The notes below the pieces were generated by a model that was not told the DNA's origin, made no database searches, and saw nothing but the letters and a program-made list of their open reading frames with translations. A DNA stretch of 21,280 nucleotides, taken from Bacteroides_D sp963543925 (lineage in GTDB: Bacteria; Bacteroidota; Bacteroidia; Bacteroidales; CAJPTX01). Where the stretch lies: the NCBI GenBank assembly GCA_963543925.1, contig CAUUCP010000040.1:1-21280 (forward strand), read 5' to 3'. Position 1 is the stretch's first letter, and every line of letters begins with the position of its first letter. The position numbers and the translations under genes were made by a program. Positions 6,150-14,156 of the stretch are shown here, piece after piece.

Positions 6150-7289
6150 ATGAAACGAATAGCTATTCTAGGGCTAGTGCTCTTTCTTTTTGTGCTCGTT
6201 ATCGGATGTGACAACCTATGCGGAGCCCCTTTTGTGACAGAGTGGCGGTGGAAGTCTGGGCAAAAGGTAACGGTGCCTATCCATGGCAACAATGTGAAAG
6301 GATTCGTACAGGGACAGAAACACCCAGATGTCAATCTGAAAATAGAAATCTCCGAGGGAAAAGAATGCACTTTTGTCGTCCCCTACGACGATACCTATGA
6401 AATGACGATCTACCCCGAAGGCGTGACCCAATTCCAAGTGTTAGATCAAGATAATCCTTACAAATATAAGGATTACATAACAAACGGAGAGTTCGATAAG
6501 ATATATAAAGAAATTGAAGACTTTTGTGCCACACTCTTCAAAATAAAGCAATGGGGAGATGTGAAATGGAAGTCCATGGCATGGGCATTCGCGCTGTGTC
6601 AAAATATGATACTAGCTCCGAATGCGGGAATACCAGATCTAGGGGATTGTATTTCCTGTAGGGCGATGTTTGGTTGGTGCAAACGCTTTAACACGCCACT
6701 CAACGAGTGGGATGTCTCACATATAGAGGATATGCATGGGATGTTTGCTGAGTGCTCTAGTTTTAATCAACCTCTCAATAAGTGGGATGTCTCGAACGTA
6801 AAGGATATGAGTTTTATGTTCGACAAATGCCTTCGGTTTAATCAGCCCCTTGATTCTTGGGATGTTAGTCAGTGCCAAGACATGTCAAATATGTTTCGCA
6901 ATTGCCTAAGTTTCAATCAACCGTTAAACTCGTGGAATGTCTTTAACGTGAAGGATATGCTCTGGATGTTTTATGGAGCTAAGAGCTTTAATCAACCCCT
7001 TGATTTGTGGGATCTGTCGAACGCAGAGAGCCTAGCTAGAATGTTTGAAAAAGCCGAGAACTTTGACCAAGATCTTAGCTCGTGGCATATGCCAAAATGT
7101 GAATCTATTGGCTTCGCTTATTCTGGGATGAGTAGCGATAATCTCTCAAAGACACTCATCGCGTGGGAAGACAAACACGGATGGGTCAAAGGAATCACTT
7201 TGGATATTAAGGGATTAACTGTGAACGATGAGGCTAACAATATCCTAGAAATGCTTCAAGAAACAGGGAATTGGAGAGTGTATCGTTAG
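6150..7289 (+). CDS. BspA/DUF285-repeat surface lipoprotein
   Basis: A 379-residue predicted lipoprotein. The first 20 residues form a signal peptide ending in the lipobox LVIGC, with lipidation expected at Cys20. A beta-rich N-terminal part (about 21-165) is followed by about six DUF285 (BspA-type) repeats between residues 168 and 315. Each runs roughly FNQPL-xxWDVSxVxDMSxMFxxC in a 24-residue period. The tail (IAWEDKHGWVKGI ... NWRVYR) resembles the cap after the DUF285 block of the next gene (7550-10537). BspA-type repeats occur in adhesins and surface proteins of oral and gut Bacteroidetes; a binding partner cannot be inferred. There is no T9SS domain, so it should be held by its lipid anchor, probably on the outer membrane. 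AAGGA lies about 11 nt before the start. No clear TAnnTTTG promoter is visible upstream, where element copy A sits. Confidence 0.85.
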   Translation: MKRIAILGLVLFLFVLVIGCDNLCGAPFVTEWRWKSGQKVTVPIHGNNVKGFVQGQKHPDVNLKIEISEGKECTFVVPYDDTYEMTIYPEGVTQFQVLDQDNPYKYKDYITNGEFDKIYKEIEDFCATLFKIKQWGDVKWKSMAWAFALCQNMILAPNAGIPDLGDCISCRAMFGWCKRFNTPLNEWDVSHIEDMHGMFAECSSFNQPLNKWDVSNVKDMSFMFDKCLRFNQPLDSWDVSQCQDMSNMFRNCLSFNQPLNSWNVFNVKDMLWMFYGAKSFNQPLDLWDLSNAESLARMFEKAENFDQDLSSWHMPKCESIGFAYSGMSSDNLSKTLIAWEDKHGWVKGITLDIKGLTVNDEANNILEMLQETGNWRVYR

Positions 7290-7549
7290 AAACAGGGACG
7301 GAGACGTTTGGATTGGAGTGTACCATTATCTGATTAACCACTCCATTGTCTGAGTGCGGTTGCATACCGAGTTCTCGGGACATGGTATGGGATCTGTGCT
7401 TTTATTCGTCCCACGAATAGCGGCGTAGTCTAGTCCCCCCCCTACCCACCCCAGAGTACAGATCTGGAAGATTTTCATACCTTTGAGTGGTATAATGAGG
7501 GGACTCTTTAGCTCCGAGACAGCCCCCCCTTTTCTTGTCGGTTTGAATC
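7290..7549 (+). other. Spacer between the two DUF285 genes, with weak hairpins
   Basis: The 260-bp gap contains an inverted repeat TGGAGTG/CACTCCA (7314-7345) and another GCATACC/GGTATG-type hairpin (about 7362-7389). Neither is followed by a strong T-run, so termination here is uncertain. It also holds the promoter candidate for the downstream gene. Confidence 0.35.
7478..7485 (+). promoter_or_regulatory. Candidate -7 element upstream of the DUF285/T9SS gene
   Basis: TACCTTTG matches TAnnTTTG exactly, about 65 nt upstream of the ATG at 7550. No TTTG is found at the expected -33 position. A TATAAT follows at 7490-7495, probably by chance in an organism of this type. The gene start itself has no visible Shine-Dalgarno. 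Confidence 0.4.
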
Positions 7550-10537
7550 ATGAAGGTCTTGCGTTTTATCCTAGCTATTCTCTTCCTTGCTATCACCTCT
7601 TTCCTCATAGAGCGAGCCTATGCTGGTAATGCCCTAGTGCTGGAGTTTAATGTGACAGAGCCTAACGGAGAAATTGCCTTTCATGTAGACTGGATGAAAG
7701 ACATCAGGGTCGTGATGACGGGAGCAAAAAATTTCGATGAAAAAAGCTTCACTGGAAACTGGCACTACAAGAATCTCCCCGTGGGCATATATCAGATCTC
7801 GATAGCCCCATGCGACCACTACGAACTCTCTACCTTTGTGTTAACGGGAGGTTTACCCTACCTCACCAAGGTAAAAGACTGGGGCGTCGATAATCCTAAG
7901 ATCCGTTGGACCTATATCGAAAAAGCATTTAAGGGGTGTATCAATCTAGAGAGTGTCGCGGGGGATAAACCCGTCTCTCCCAGATTTCGTGACGCCTGGT
8001 GCTGGCAAATGTTTATGGGATGCAAGAAGCTCAAGGGCGATGGTTTGCAGTATTGGAGTGCTGAGAATATCTCTACCCTGAGTGCCATGTTCTCGGGCTG
8101 TGAAGTGTTAGACTTCGATATATCGGCTTGGGGAAAATTCGCTACCGAGTTTCTCAATGCCATGTTTTATGATTGTAAAGCTTTCCGAGGAATAGGGTTA
8201 AATCAAGTAAAGATAGACCCAAAGGTAAAGAAATTGAACCATATGTTCGCGGGGTGCGAAGCCCTCAACGCCCCATTGGATAAGTGGGATGTCAGCCACG
8301 TTACGCATATGACAGCGCTCTTTCGTGGTTGTAAAGCATTTAACCAGCCCCTCAATACCTGGAATGTCGCCAAGGTCGTCAGCATGGACTCCATGTTTAA
8401 GTATTGCGAAGCGTTTGACCAACCCCTAGATCAGTGGAAGGTTGAAAAAGTCGTGTATATGAACGCCATGTTCCGCGGGTGTAAGAAGTTCAACCAATCG
8501 CTCGCTACTTGGAATACGAAAAGTTTGGAAGAAATGGTGAGCTTCCTCCAAGACTGCGAATCCTTTAACTCCCCCGTTGAGGGAATGAATGTCGCCAATG
8601 TGCGCGAGATGTCTTCCGTCTTTCGTGGGTGTAAACGATTTAACCAACCCATCAATCAGTGGAAGGTCGGAACCGCACGCAACATGTCCCATATGTTTGA
8701 GGATTGTACCGATTTTAACCAACCCCTAGACCAGTGGGATACCAGAAGTTTATATAACGGTGTCGATCTCTTCAAAAATGCAACCTCTTTCGACCAATCA
8801 TTGGCGAACTGGAAGCTAGAAAACTCCTTTACACTTACGCTCGGTCCCTCGGCGATGAGTTTAGAGAACTACTACGAGTCTCTGGCAGGATGGAAAAAGA
8901 CACATCTCCCTTGGGGCTTTGAGATCCAAGCACCAAACATACCTTACGACGAGAACGGGCGTCTGATGCGCTATCTAATCCAATCGGCTCATAACTGGGA
9001 GATCAAGGGCGATGTCGACCGAGAGTGTTACCTCGCCTTTAACAAGCGACTCACCAAACAAGAGCTCAAGGAGGCCAAGATCCCCAAACTAGAGTATGCA
9101 CTAGGCGCTACCGCGTTCCCCATCCTTGCCAGCAATATAGACCCCGACGACGAACTGACCCTAGAGGTCGCCGACCCCTCCATCCTCGCATTACCCAACG
9201 GGGAGACTACCTACAAGGTGAAAAGGAAGGATTTGCAGACACCACCCACCCTCCCTATTACAGGAAAAGCAGAGGGAAAGGCAAAACTCACTATCTCCGT
9301 GCCTGCGAGAAAGGGGCAACATCTCCCGCTCAAGGCCTCGGCACAAGTGACCGTATCGAAAAATGTCGTAATGCCAGACCCTCCCTCGCCCAACCCCAAC
9401 CCTACTCCTAATCCTACGCCTACCCCGAATCCGCCTTCACCATCCAACAAGACCTACAAGGTAGAGCTGCTCCAGTCAGAAGGGTGTAAACTTTACGCCT
9501 ATCAGCCGTATGGGAAGGTGGGGGAGGAAATCTATATCTGCGTCACGCCCAAATTGGAGTACAGACTCCTTTCCTTAGAGGTGCGTCTCAAGGAGGCCCC
9601 CTATACCAAGATTCCGTTTACCAAAAAAGAGAGGAATGGGGGGGACTATAACTATTATTTCAAATTCCCTGCTGCCGACCTCGTAGCAGAGGCGCGCGTA
9701 GAGAGGATCGTCTCCAATATTACCAGCGAATGTATCGCAGGACGATTTGTGCTTCCTGAAAAATATGCGGCAGGCGAGAAGCTCTCTTTCCACCTAGAAC
9801 CTGACAAAAAGGAGTATGTCCTTAAAGCGAATTCCCTGGTATGTTGGGAGTTGTTTACCAACCAATACCAACAGCACTTCAAACATAAATTGGATTTGAA
9901 CCCTGAGGGACCAACCAGTTTTAGTTTCACCATGCCATCCTTCCCCGTACATTGTACCGCCGAGTTCGAAATGAATACACTCCGTGTGGCAACCAGGCAA
10001 TCCCCCAATGGCAGGGTAGAGGTCTTCGTCTCACATGCACTCCCCGAAACGTTGGTCTGGGTCTTACTCGTACCCGAATCCCCACTCTTTCGCATTAAGA
10101 TGAATTCTCTCCGGTATTTCAATACCAAGAATCCGAGAGAAGGGAAAGCTATCGATGTGTATAATGATATCGTGTACGGGCGGTATATACTCAGTTATTT
10201 CAAAATGCCACAGTACGATATCACTGTCACCGCCGACTTCGAATCAGAGTACGCGTTCCCAAATGTGATTAATCCCCCTACGCCCGCACTCGAAGCGCCC
10301 TTGGCAGAGGTCACCGTGGCACCCAATCCCTTTGCCCATGACTTCCGTATCCTGAACCCCGCCCTAGAGGTCTTCCGTTACCAATTGCTCCTCCCTACAG
10401 GGCAAGTCGTACGTACGGGGGAGTGCACCAGCTCAGAAGAACACGTCGCGACTGCCGACCTCCCTGCGGGGCTCTATCTCCTTCGCCTCGTGGCCTTAGA
10501 CGGTACCGTACGTACATTCCGAGTCTTGAAGAATTGA
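7550..10537 (+). CDS. DUF285-repeat cell-surface protein with T9SS sorting domain
   Basis: A 995-residue exported protein. Residues 1-25 are a Sec signal peptide (cleavage after AYA). A beta-rich N-terminal part leads into about eleven BspA/DUF285 repeats (about 146-425). The repeats follow a pattern like FNQPLNTWNVAKVVSMDSMF and are closed by a cap ending NWEIKG. An Ig-like stretch (about 510-600) is followed by a proline/asparagine/threonine linker (608-633). Two or three lysine- and tyrosine-rich beta modules (about 634-910) follow, and a T9SS type A sorting domain from about residue 920. The sorting domain shows VAPNPF, then the LPAGLYLLRL strand and a basic end. Sorting domains of this kind are removed on the surface as the cargo is attached to A-LPS in Porphyromonas. 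The role is probably adhesion or structure; no catalytic motif is seen. Its DUF285 block and cap are paralogous to the lipoprotein at 6150-7289. Confidence 0.9.
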   Translation: MKVLRFILAILFLAITSFLIERAYAGNALVLEFNVTEPNGEIAFHVDWMKDIRVVMTGAKNFDEKSFTGNWHYKNLPVGIYQISIAPCDHYELSTFVLTGGLPYLTKVKDWGVDNPKIRWTYIEKAFKGCINLESVAGDKPVSPRFRDAWCWQMFMGCKKLKGDGLQYWSAENISTLSAMFSGCEVLDFDISAWGKFATEFLNAMFYDCKAFRGIGLNQVKIDPKVKKLNHMFAGCEALNAPLDKWDVSHVTHMTALFRGCKAFNQPLNTWNVAKVVSMDSMFKYCEAFDQPLDQWKVEKVVYMNAMFRGCKKFNQSLATWNTKSLEEMVSFLQDCESFNSPVEGMNVANVREMSSVFRGCKRFNQPINQWKVGTARNMSHMFEDCTDFNQPLDQWDTRSLYNGVDLFKNATSFDQSLANWKLENSFTLTLGPSAMSLENYYESLAGWKKTHLPWGFEIQAPNIPYDENGRLMRYLIQSAHNWEIKGDVDRECYLAFNKRLTKQELKEAKIPKLEYALGATAFPILASNIDPDDELTLEVADPSILALPNGETTYKVKRKDLQTPPTLPITGKAEGKAKLTISVPARKGQHLPLKASAQVTVSKNVVMPDPPSPNPNPTPNPTPTPNPPSPSNKTYKVELLQSEGCKLYAYQPYGKVGEEIYICVTPKLEYRLLSLEVRLKEAPYTKIPFTKKERNGGDYNYYFKFPAADLVAEARVERIVSNITSECIAGRFVLPEKYAAGEKLSFHLEPDKKEYVLKANSLVCWELFTNQYQQHFKHKLDLNPEGPTSFSFTMPSFPVHCTAEFEMNTLRVATRQSPNGRVEVFVSHALPETLVWVLLVPESPLFRIKMNSLRYFNTKNPREGKAIDVYNDIVYGRYILSYFKMPQYDITVTADFESEYAFPNVINPPTPALEAPLAEVTVAPNPFAHDFRILNPALEVFRYQLLLPTGQVVRTGECTSSEEHVATADLPAGLYLLRLVALDGTVRTFRVLKN

Positions 10538-10545
10538 CCAGACTC

Positions 10546-10614
10546 TTTCCCAGAGGATAATGTTTCCCATGGGGTAACAATTCCATGGGATAATAATTCC
10601 CAAAGGATAACACG
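10546..10614. repeat. Four imperfect 16-18-bp tandem units between convergent genes
   Basis: The units are TTTCCCAGAGGATAATG, TTTCCCATGGGGTAACAA, TTCCATGGGATAATAA and TTCCCAAAGGATAACACG. The middle two contain CCATGG palindromes and can pair as CCCATGG (10566-10572) with CCATGGG (10583-10589). A further inverted repeat, GCATCTG/CAGATGC (10629-10644), follows. No T-run is present, so neither is a canonical terminator, though both lie where two genes converge. Confidence 0.55.
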
Positions 10615-10651
10615 TAGGGAGTCATGGCGCATCTGTGCAGATGCCCCCCTC

Positions 10652-12457
10652 TCAATCTTCGTCCAGAGTACCGTCGTCTGAAACCGACGCCCCTTTATTG
10701 GGTGTCTGCTGTTTCTCTTTCGCTATCTTCCGGTATTCGCTGGTCGAAAGACCGTACTTCTCCTTGAAAAGGCGGTAGAAGGTTGTGCGAGAATTGAACC
10801 CTACGATGAGCTCTATCTCCGATATCCGATTGCTAGAGTCCGTAAGCAGCTGTGCCGCGTATTCCAAGCGGAGGTTGTTGATATACTCCAAAAAAGTAGC
10901 CCCGTTTTCGTACTGCTTGATAGCCGCTGTCAAATAAGTACGGTTCGTACCCAGAGCCTTTGCTATCGAAAGTACATTACAATTCGTATCGCAAAAGCAC
11001 TTCTGCTCCTGCATCAGAAGACACAGACTGTTGTAAAGCTGCATCTCGCGTGGTAGCTCTTCCGAGGCGGACTCCGAAAGCGGGAGAATGCCGCTCCGCC
11101 CCTTTCGCTCCTTTCGCTCCTTTCGCTGTTGTAGCTCTTTCTGTATCGACTCGTACAACAAACGATTCTTACGACGAAGCCTGTGCGTGTAAATAATCAA
11201 CAATAGCACAATGGTCGCCAACAATACTGCTGCTAATGAACTCAGAACAAGACGGTTGTTGAGTAGTCGCTGCGACGCCTTCAGCTCATTGACCCTAAAG
11301 AGGGTATTGAGCTCATTCAACAGATTCGCATTCAGCCCCGTCTCCGTAGAGTCGCGCAATACATTGTATTCGTGGTAGCAATAGGCTGCACTATCATACC
11401 GACCGAGGCTGTAAAACATGTTACCGCGCAAGCGTATCCGATTGGAGGTTAGCGCCGTAAGTCCCGCACTACGGTACGATGAGATCAGCTGCTGATTGTA
11501 CATCAGTGCACTATCGTACTGACCCAAAAGCTTGAAATACTCCTCGCGCGTATCCAAGACCAACGGCTCGATAGTCGACGGTCCGTGGGAGGCCATCGTC
11601 TCCATCGATTTGAGTAACAGCGTTGCCCGATCCTTATGCCCCAACAACAGCTCGGTACATACCGCAGCGGCATAGTAATAGGTATACTTGGTATACAGCT
11701 GACCCTTGTTCTCGGCTATCTCCCGAGCATTCGCTTTATCTAGTCGACTCTTCCACCGAACCAGAGCACGTTGTAACGAATCGGTCTGCTCTGCCTGATA
11801 AAGCACATTGCAATAGTCGCAGTGCGCGTCAAGCTCTATCATATCAACATGTTCCATCTTCGAGAATAGCTCGATACAACGCTTAAGAGATGCAAGCGCG
11901 GGTTCGGTCTCGAGGTATATCTGTACGTAAGCCACACCGATCTTGTACATCGCCACAGCCTGTCCAAAGATATGTCTCCGTTCCAGCGCATCATGGTACA
12001 TATCCTGCATCTCCTGCAGCGCGCTGTAATTCCGCTCCTGAAGCAAGTACATATCGATCTGCAACGCCCGCAGGGTGTAGTAATAGTCTAGCTGCTCCGT
12101 TTCCAGTAAATAGGCGAGCGCGTCGGGAAGTGCGGCCTCTAGACGATCGTACTGGTCGAAGTTGAAGTAGCTCACCAATAGGCGCGTGTAGCTATACCCC
12201 GCAGCCTTCGTATCGCCACGCTGCGCATTCTCCTCAAATAATATCCTCAGGTACTTCTGTTCGCGAGCCGAATCCCCTAGGTCATAGAGATGATTACACA
12301 GTTCGGAAAGCGTGGCTATACGCTCTGTGCCATGCAGATAGGCAAGGGTTGACTCTATGGAGTCTATGGTACGATTGAGGGGTGGTTGTGCGAAAGAGGT
12401 CGTGCTCTCCAGAGCCGAAAGAATGAGGAATAAAAGTACGGATATTACTATGCGCAT
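10652..12457 (-). CDS. Membrane-anchored TPR protein with cytoplasmic AraC-type DNA-binding domain
   Basis: A 601-residue one-component regulator. Residues 1-23 are a signal sequence (MRIVISVLLFLILSALESTT, then SFA|Q). Residues about 30-395 are alpha-helical repeats of TPR type, probably periplasmic. One membrane helix spans about 400-424 (SLAAVLLATIVLLLIIY), followed by basic residues and a charged linker with KERKERK (about 443-452). The AraC-family HTH at about 485-580 shows SIAKALGTNRTYLTAAIKQY and VGFNSRTTFYRLFKEKYGLS. The start at 12457 is preferred to the longer ATG at 12553. The signal sequence begins there, and the promoter element TATATTTG (12482-12475) lies inside the longer version. 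Signals sensed by the TPR part would be passed across the membrane to the HTH. The likeliest targets are its own promoter and the divergent LRR gene, which is inference from position. Confidence 0.88.
   Translation of the reverse strand: MRIVISVLLFLILSALESTTSFAQPPLNRTIDSIESTLAYLHGTERIATLSELCNHLYDLGDSAREQKYLRILFEENAQRGDTKAAGYSYTRLLVSYFNFDQYDRLEAALPDALAYLLETEQLDYYYTLRALQIDMYLLQERNYSALQEMQDMYHDALERRHIFGQAVAMYKIGVAYVQIYLETEPALASLKRCIELFSKMEHVDMIELDAHCDYCNVLYQAEQTDSLQRALVRWKSRLDKANAREIAENKGQLYTKYTYYYAAAVCTELLLGHKDRATLLLKSMETMASHGPSTIEPLVLDTREEYFKLLGQYDSALMYNQQLISSYRSAGLTALTSNRIRLRGNMFYSLGRYDSAAYCYHEYNVLRDSTETGLNANLLNELNTLFRVNELKASQRLLNNRLVLSSLAAVLLATIVLLLIIYTHRLRRKNRLLYESIQKELQQRKERKERKGRSGILPLSESASEELPREMQLYNSLCLLMQEQKCFCDTNCNVLSIAKALGTNRTYLTAAIKQYENGATFLEYINNLRLEYAAQLLTDSSNRISEIELIVGFNSRTTFYRLFKEKYGLSTSEYRKIAKEKQQTPNKGASVSDDGTLDED
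11101..11127 (-). repeat. Three perfect 9-bp tandem copies in the regulator linker
   Basis: CCTTTCGCT is repeated exactly three times, encoding a KER-type repeat between the membrane helix and the HTH. Copy changes would keep the reading frame and alter linker length by three residues per unit. Confidence 0.8.
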
Positions 12458-12474
12458 CTCATCGTTTTGGTAAA

Positions 12475-12482
12475 CAAATATA
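12475..12482 (-). promoter_or_regulatory. -7 element of the TPR/AraC regulator promoter
   Basis: The minus strand reads TATATTTG, a full match to TAnnTTTG, about 18 nt before the ATG at 12457. Transcription would start near 12468 with a very short leader. No TTTG is present at -33, which is compatible with a promoter that needs an activator. This element excludes the upstream ATG at 12553 as the normal start. Confidence 0.5.
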
Positions 12483-12672
12483 TCTAAAGATTGAGAACTG
12501 AAGGCGACCGAAAGACCTCGGACGCCGCTCCTTGTCCGCCCGTCATTACCCATTTTCCCCCTCTAAAAAGTGCCCATTTTTACTGAAATCGGGCTCGTTT
12601 TCAACCCGACGTAGGACAGAAAAAGACGTTTTTTCTACCTTGCAATGAGCTGAAATAAAGTCGTTTGCACAG

Positions 12673-12702
12673 ATGGAACATTTTATATCCTGTATGGAAC
12701 AT
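12673..12702. promoter_or_regulatory. Candidate AraC-type operator: two direct repeats 21 bp apart
   Basis: ATGGAACAT occurs at 12673-12681 and again at 12694-12702, a start-to-start distance of 21 bp, two helical turns. AraC-family activators commonly bind direct half-sites at about this spacing (known for AraC at araI). The site lies between the divergent AraC-type regulator and the LRR gene, 54 bp before the LRR start. The same arrangement is found at 20664-20693. Confidence 0.45.
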
Positions 12703-12755
12703 ACCTTAGAGACAATAGTTATAAATTGCCTTACGAACCAAAAATATAAGGTGAA

Positions 12756-14156
12756 ATGAGAAAACTACGGATGAACAACTGGAGCTTCTGGCTCCTGGGA
12801 GTGCTGCTAGTCTGGCTACTCCCGTCTAGTGCTTGGGCGCAGCCGAGCGATCTGCCTTCGGTACGAATACGATACAGCGCAAGCGGTAACCCAGAGGTGA
12901 AATTATATTTACACGCAGGCGCTGCTGGAGTTTGGTTTCGTGATGCTCGCGGTGATGTCAGAAGACTTGGGGGGAGTTTTCTTTATAATGGGTCTCTCTC
13001 TCTTACCCAGACTCAAGGGGAAGTTTGGTTTTATGGGAAGTTTAGTGAGTTTCTTCTCAGTTCGACTAATGTGACAATAGAGGGTTTTGCATTCTCCGAT
13101 CTCGAGAGTGACAAATGGAATAAGTTTGTTCGTCTGGAAATAGAAGCACCGTGCAAGGCGAATATTATCCAGTTGCCCTCTAATCTCGCGTCCAACTTTC
13201 GTTCGTTAGCATTGAAGAAAAGTGTAGATCATACGCTGAAATTTGTCGGTTGGGATACAAATGGACAGAGCGTGGATGGCTCGTATTGGGGGTACTTAGA
13301 ATCGCAGATTCTTGCTGAAACGTACGACCAACTCTTTCATAATTTAACTACAGGGCAGGAGCTTAAACTAGGCGTCCCCAGGGATAATGATGAGGTGAAG
13401 CGTGTATCTCTTGAGTGTGTGAAACCAGAGTATTTCAATACGGAAGGTAAGTGCAAAGATCACGGCACTTACCAAGAGCGTTATGGAAATACTATTAACA
13501 CCGAAACCCGGAAGCAACCCACTGAGATTGTCTTCGACAAAGACGGGTGGCTAGACCTTGAGGTGGCTACCTACGACTCCAACACCAACTTTACCAAAGG
13601 AGGGGGATCTACAGGTACTTCCGAAGTGAAGCAGAAAATGGTGGTCGTACAGGTAGACGGTGGAAGAAAGTTCTGCATGGTGATCCCCAAAAAGGGTGAA
13701 AGCGAGACAAGCGGGGAAAAGTTGAAGTTCTTCGCTCGTCAAGGGAAAACTGTGCGTTTGTGGGGAGATGCCAGTCTGCTAAAGGTGAGTGGACAGGATA
13801 TCGTGAAAGAGATAAAGTGCGGAGCTGGGCTTCAACGTTTGCTCGCAAACACGTGTCCCAAGCTAGAAAAAATAGAAAGAGGTTCCACACTACGATGGGT
13901 AGAAACCCGCGATTGCGGAAACTTGACCACCATGGACGTCAAGCAGTGTAGCAATCTAACCTCCCTCGAGGCTAAGAATTGTAAAAAGCTCACTACGTTC
14001 GAAGCGCACAGCGCACAACTGAGGACGCTCGACCTGACCGGCTGCAATCAAATTACTTCCTTAAACATTAGCGATTGTAGCAGCTTATCGACGATAACAG
14101 GGTTCTCCGACTTACCCTTACGCTCCTTGAATGCCAACAGTTCGGGTCTAACGTAG
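12756..14156 (+). CDS. N-terminal part of the LRR surface protein (before the TAG)
   Basis: A 466-residue product if translation stops at the TAG. AAGGTG lies 4 nt before the ATG, supporting this start; Met6 is an alternative. MNNWSFWLLGVLLVWLLPSS then AWA|QPS is a clear signal peptide. Residues 29 to about 345 are beta-rich and unrecognised, with WFRDARGDVRRLGG and WFYGKFSEFLLSS similar to the modules that precede later LRR blocks. Residues from about 345 hold the first LRRs of the Cys-ladder type (CSNLTSLEAKNCKKLTTFEA). It would be exported to the periplasm but has no lipid anchor and no T9SS sorting domain, so it should not reach the surface. Confidence 0.75.
   Translation: MRKLRMNNWSFWLLGVLLVWLLPSSAWAQPSDLPSVRIRYSASGNPEVKLYLHAGAAGVWFRDARGDVRRLGGSFLYNGSLSLTQTQGEVWFYGKFSEFLLSSTNVTIEGFAFSDLESDKWNKFVRLEIEAPCKANIIQLPSNLASNFRSLALKKSVDHTLKFVGWDTNGQSVDGSYWGYLESQILAETYDQLFHNLTTGQELKLGVPRDNDEVKRVSLECVKPEYFNTEGKCKDHGTYQERYGNTINTETRKQPTEIVFDKDGWLDLEVATYDSNTNFTKGGGSTGTSEVKQKMVVVQVDGGRKFCMVIPKKGESETSGEKLKFFARQGKTVRLWGDASLLKVSGQDIVKEIKCGAGLQRLLANTCPKLEKIERGSTLRWVETRDCGNLTTMDVKQCSNLTSLEAKNCKKLTTFEAHSAQLRTLDLTGCNQITSLNISDCSSLSTITGFSDLPLRSLNANSSGLT

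Noticed and set aside
7490..7495. TATAAT as a sigma-70 -10 box upstream of 7550
   Set aside because: No -35 box is present, and Bacteroidetes primary promoters use TAnnTTTG; a better match (TACCTTTG) overlaps just upstream.
12458..12553. N-terminal extension of the TPR/AraC regulator from the ATG at 12553
   Set aside because: It would bury the signal sequence 32 residues inside the protein and overlap the TATATTTG promoter element.
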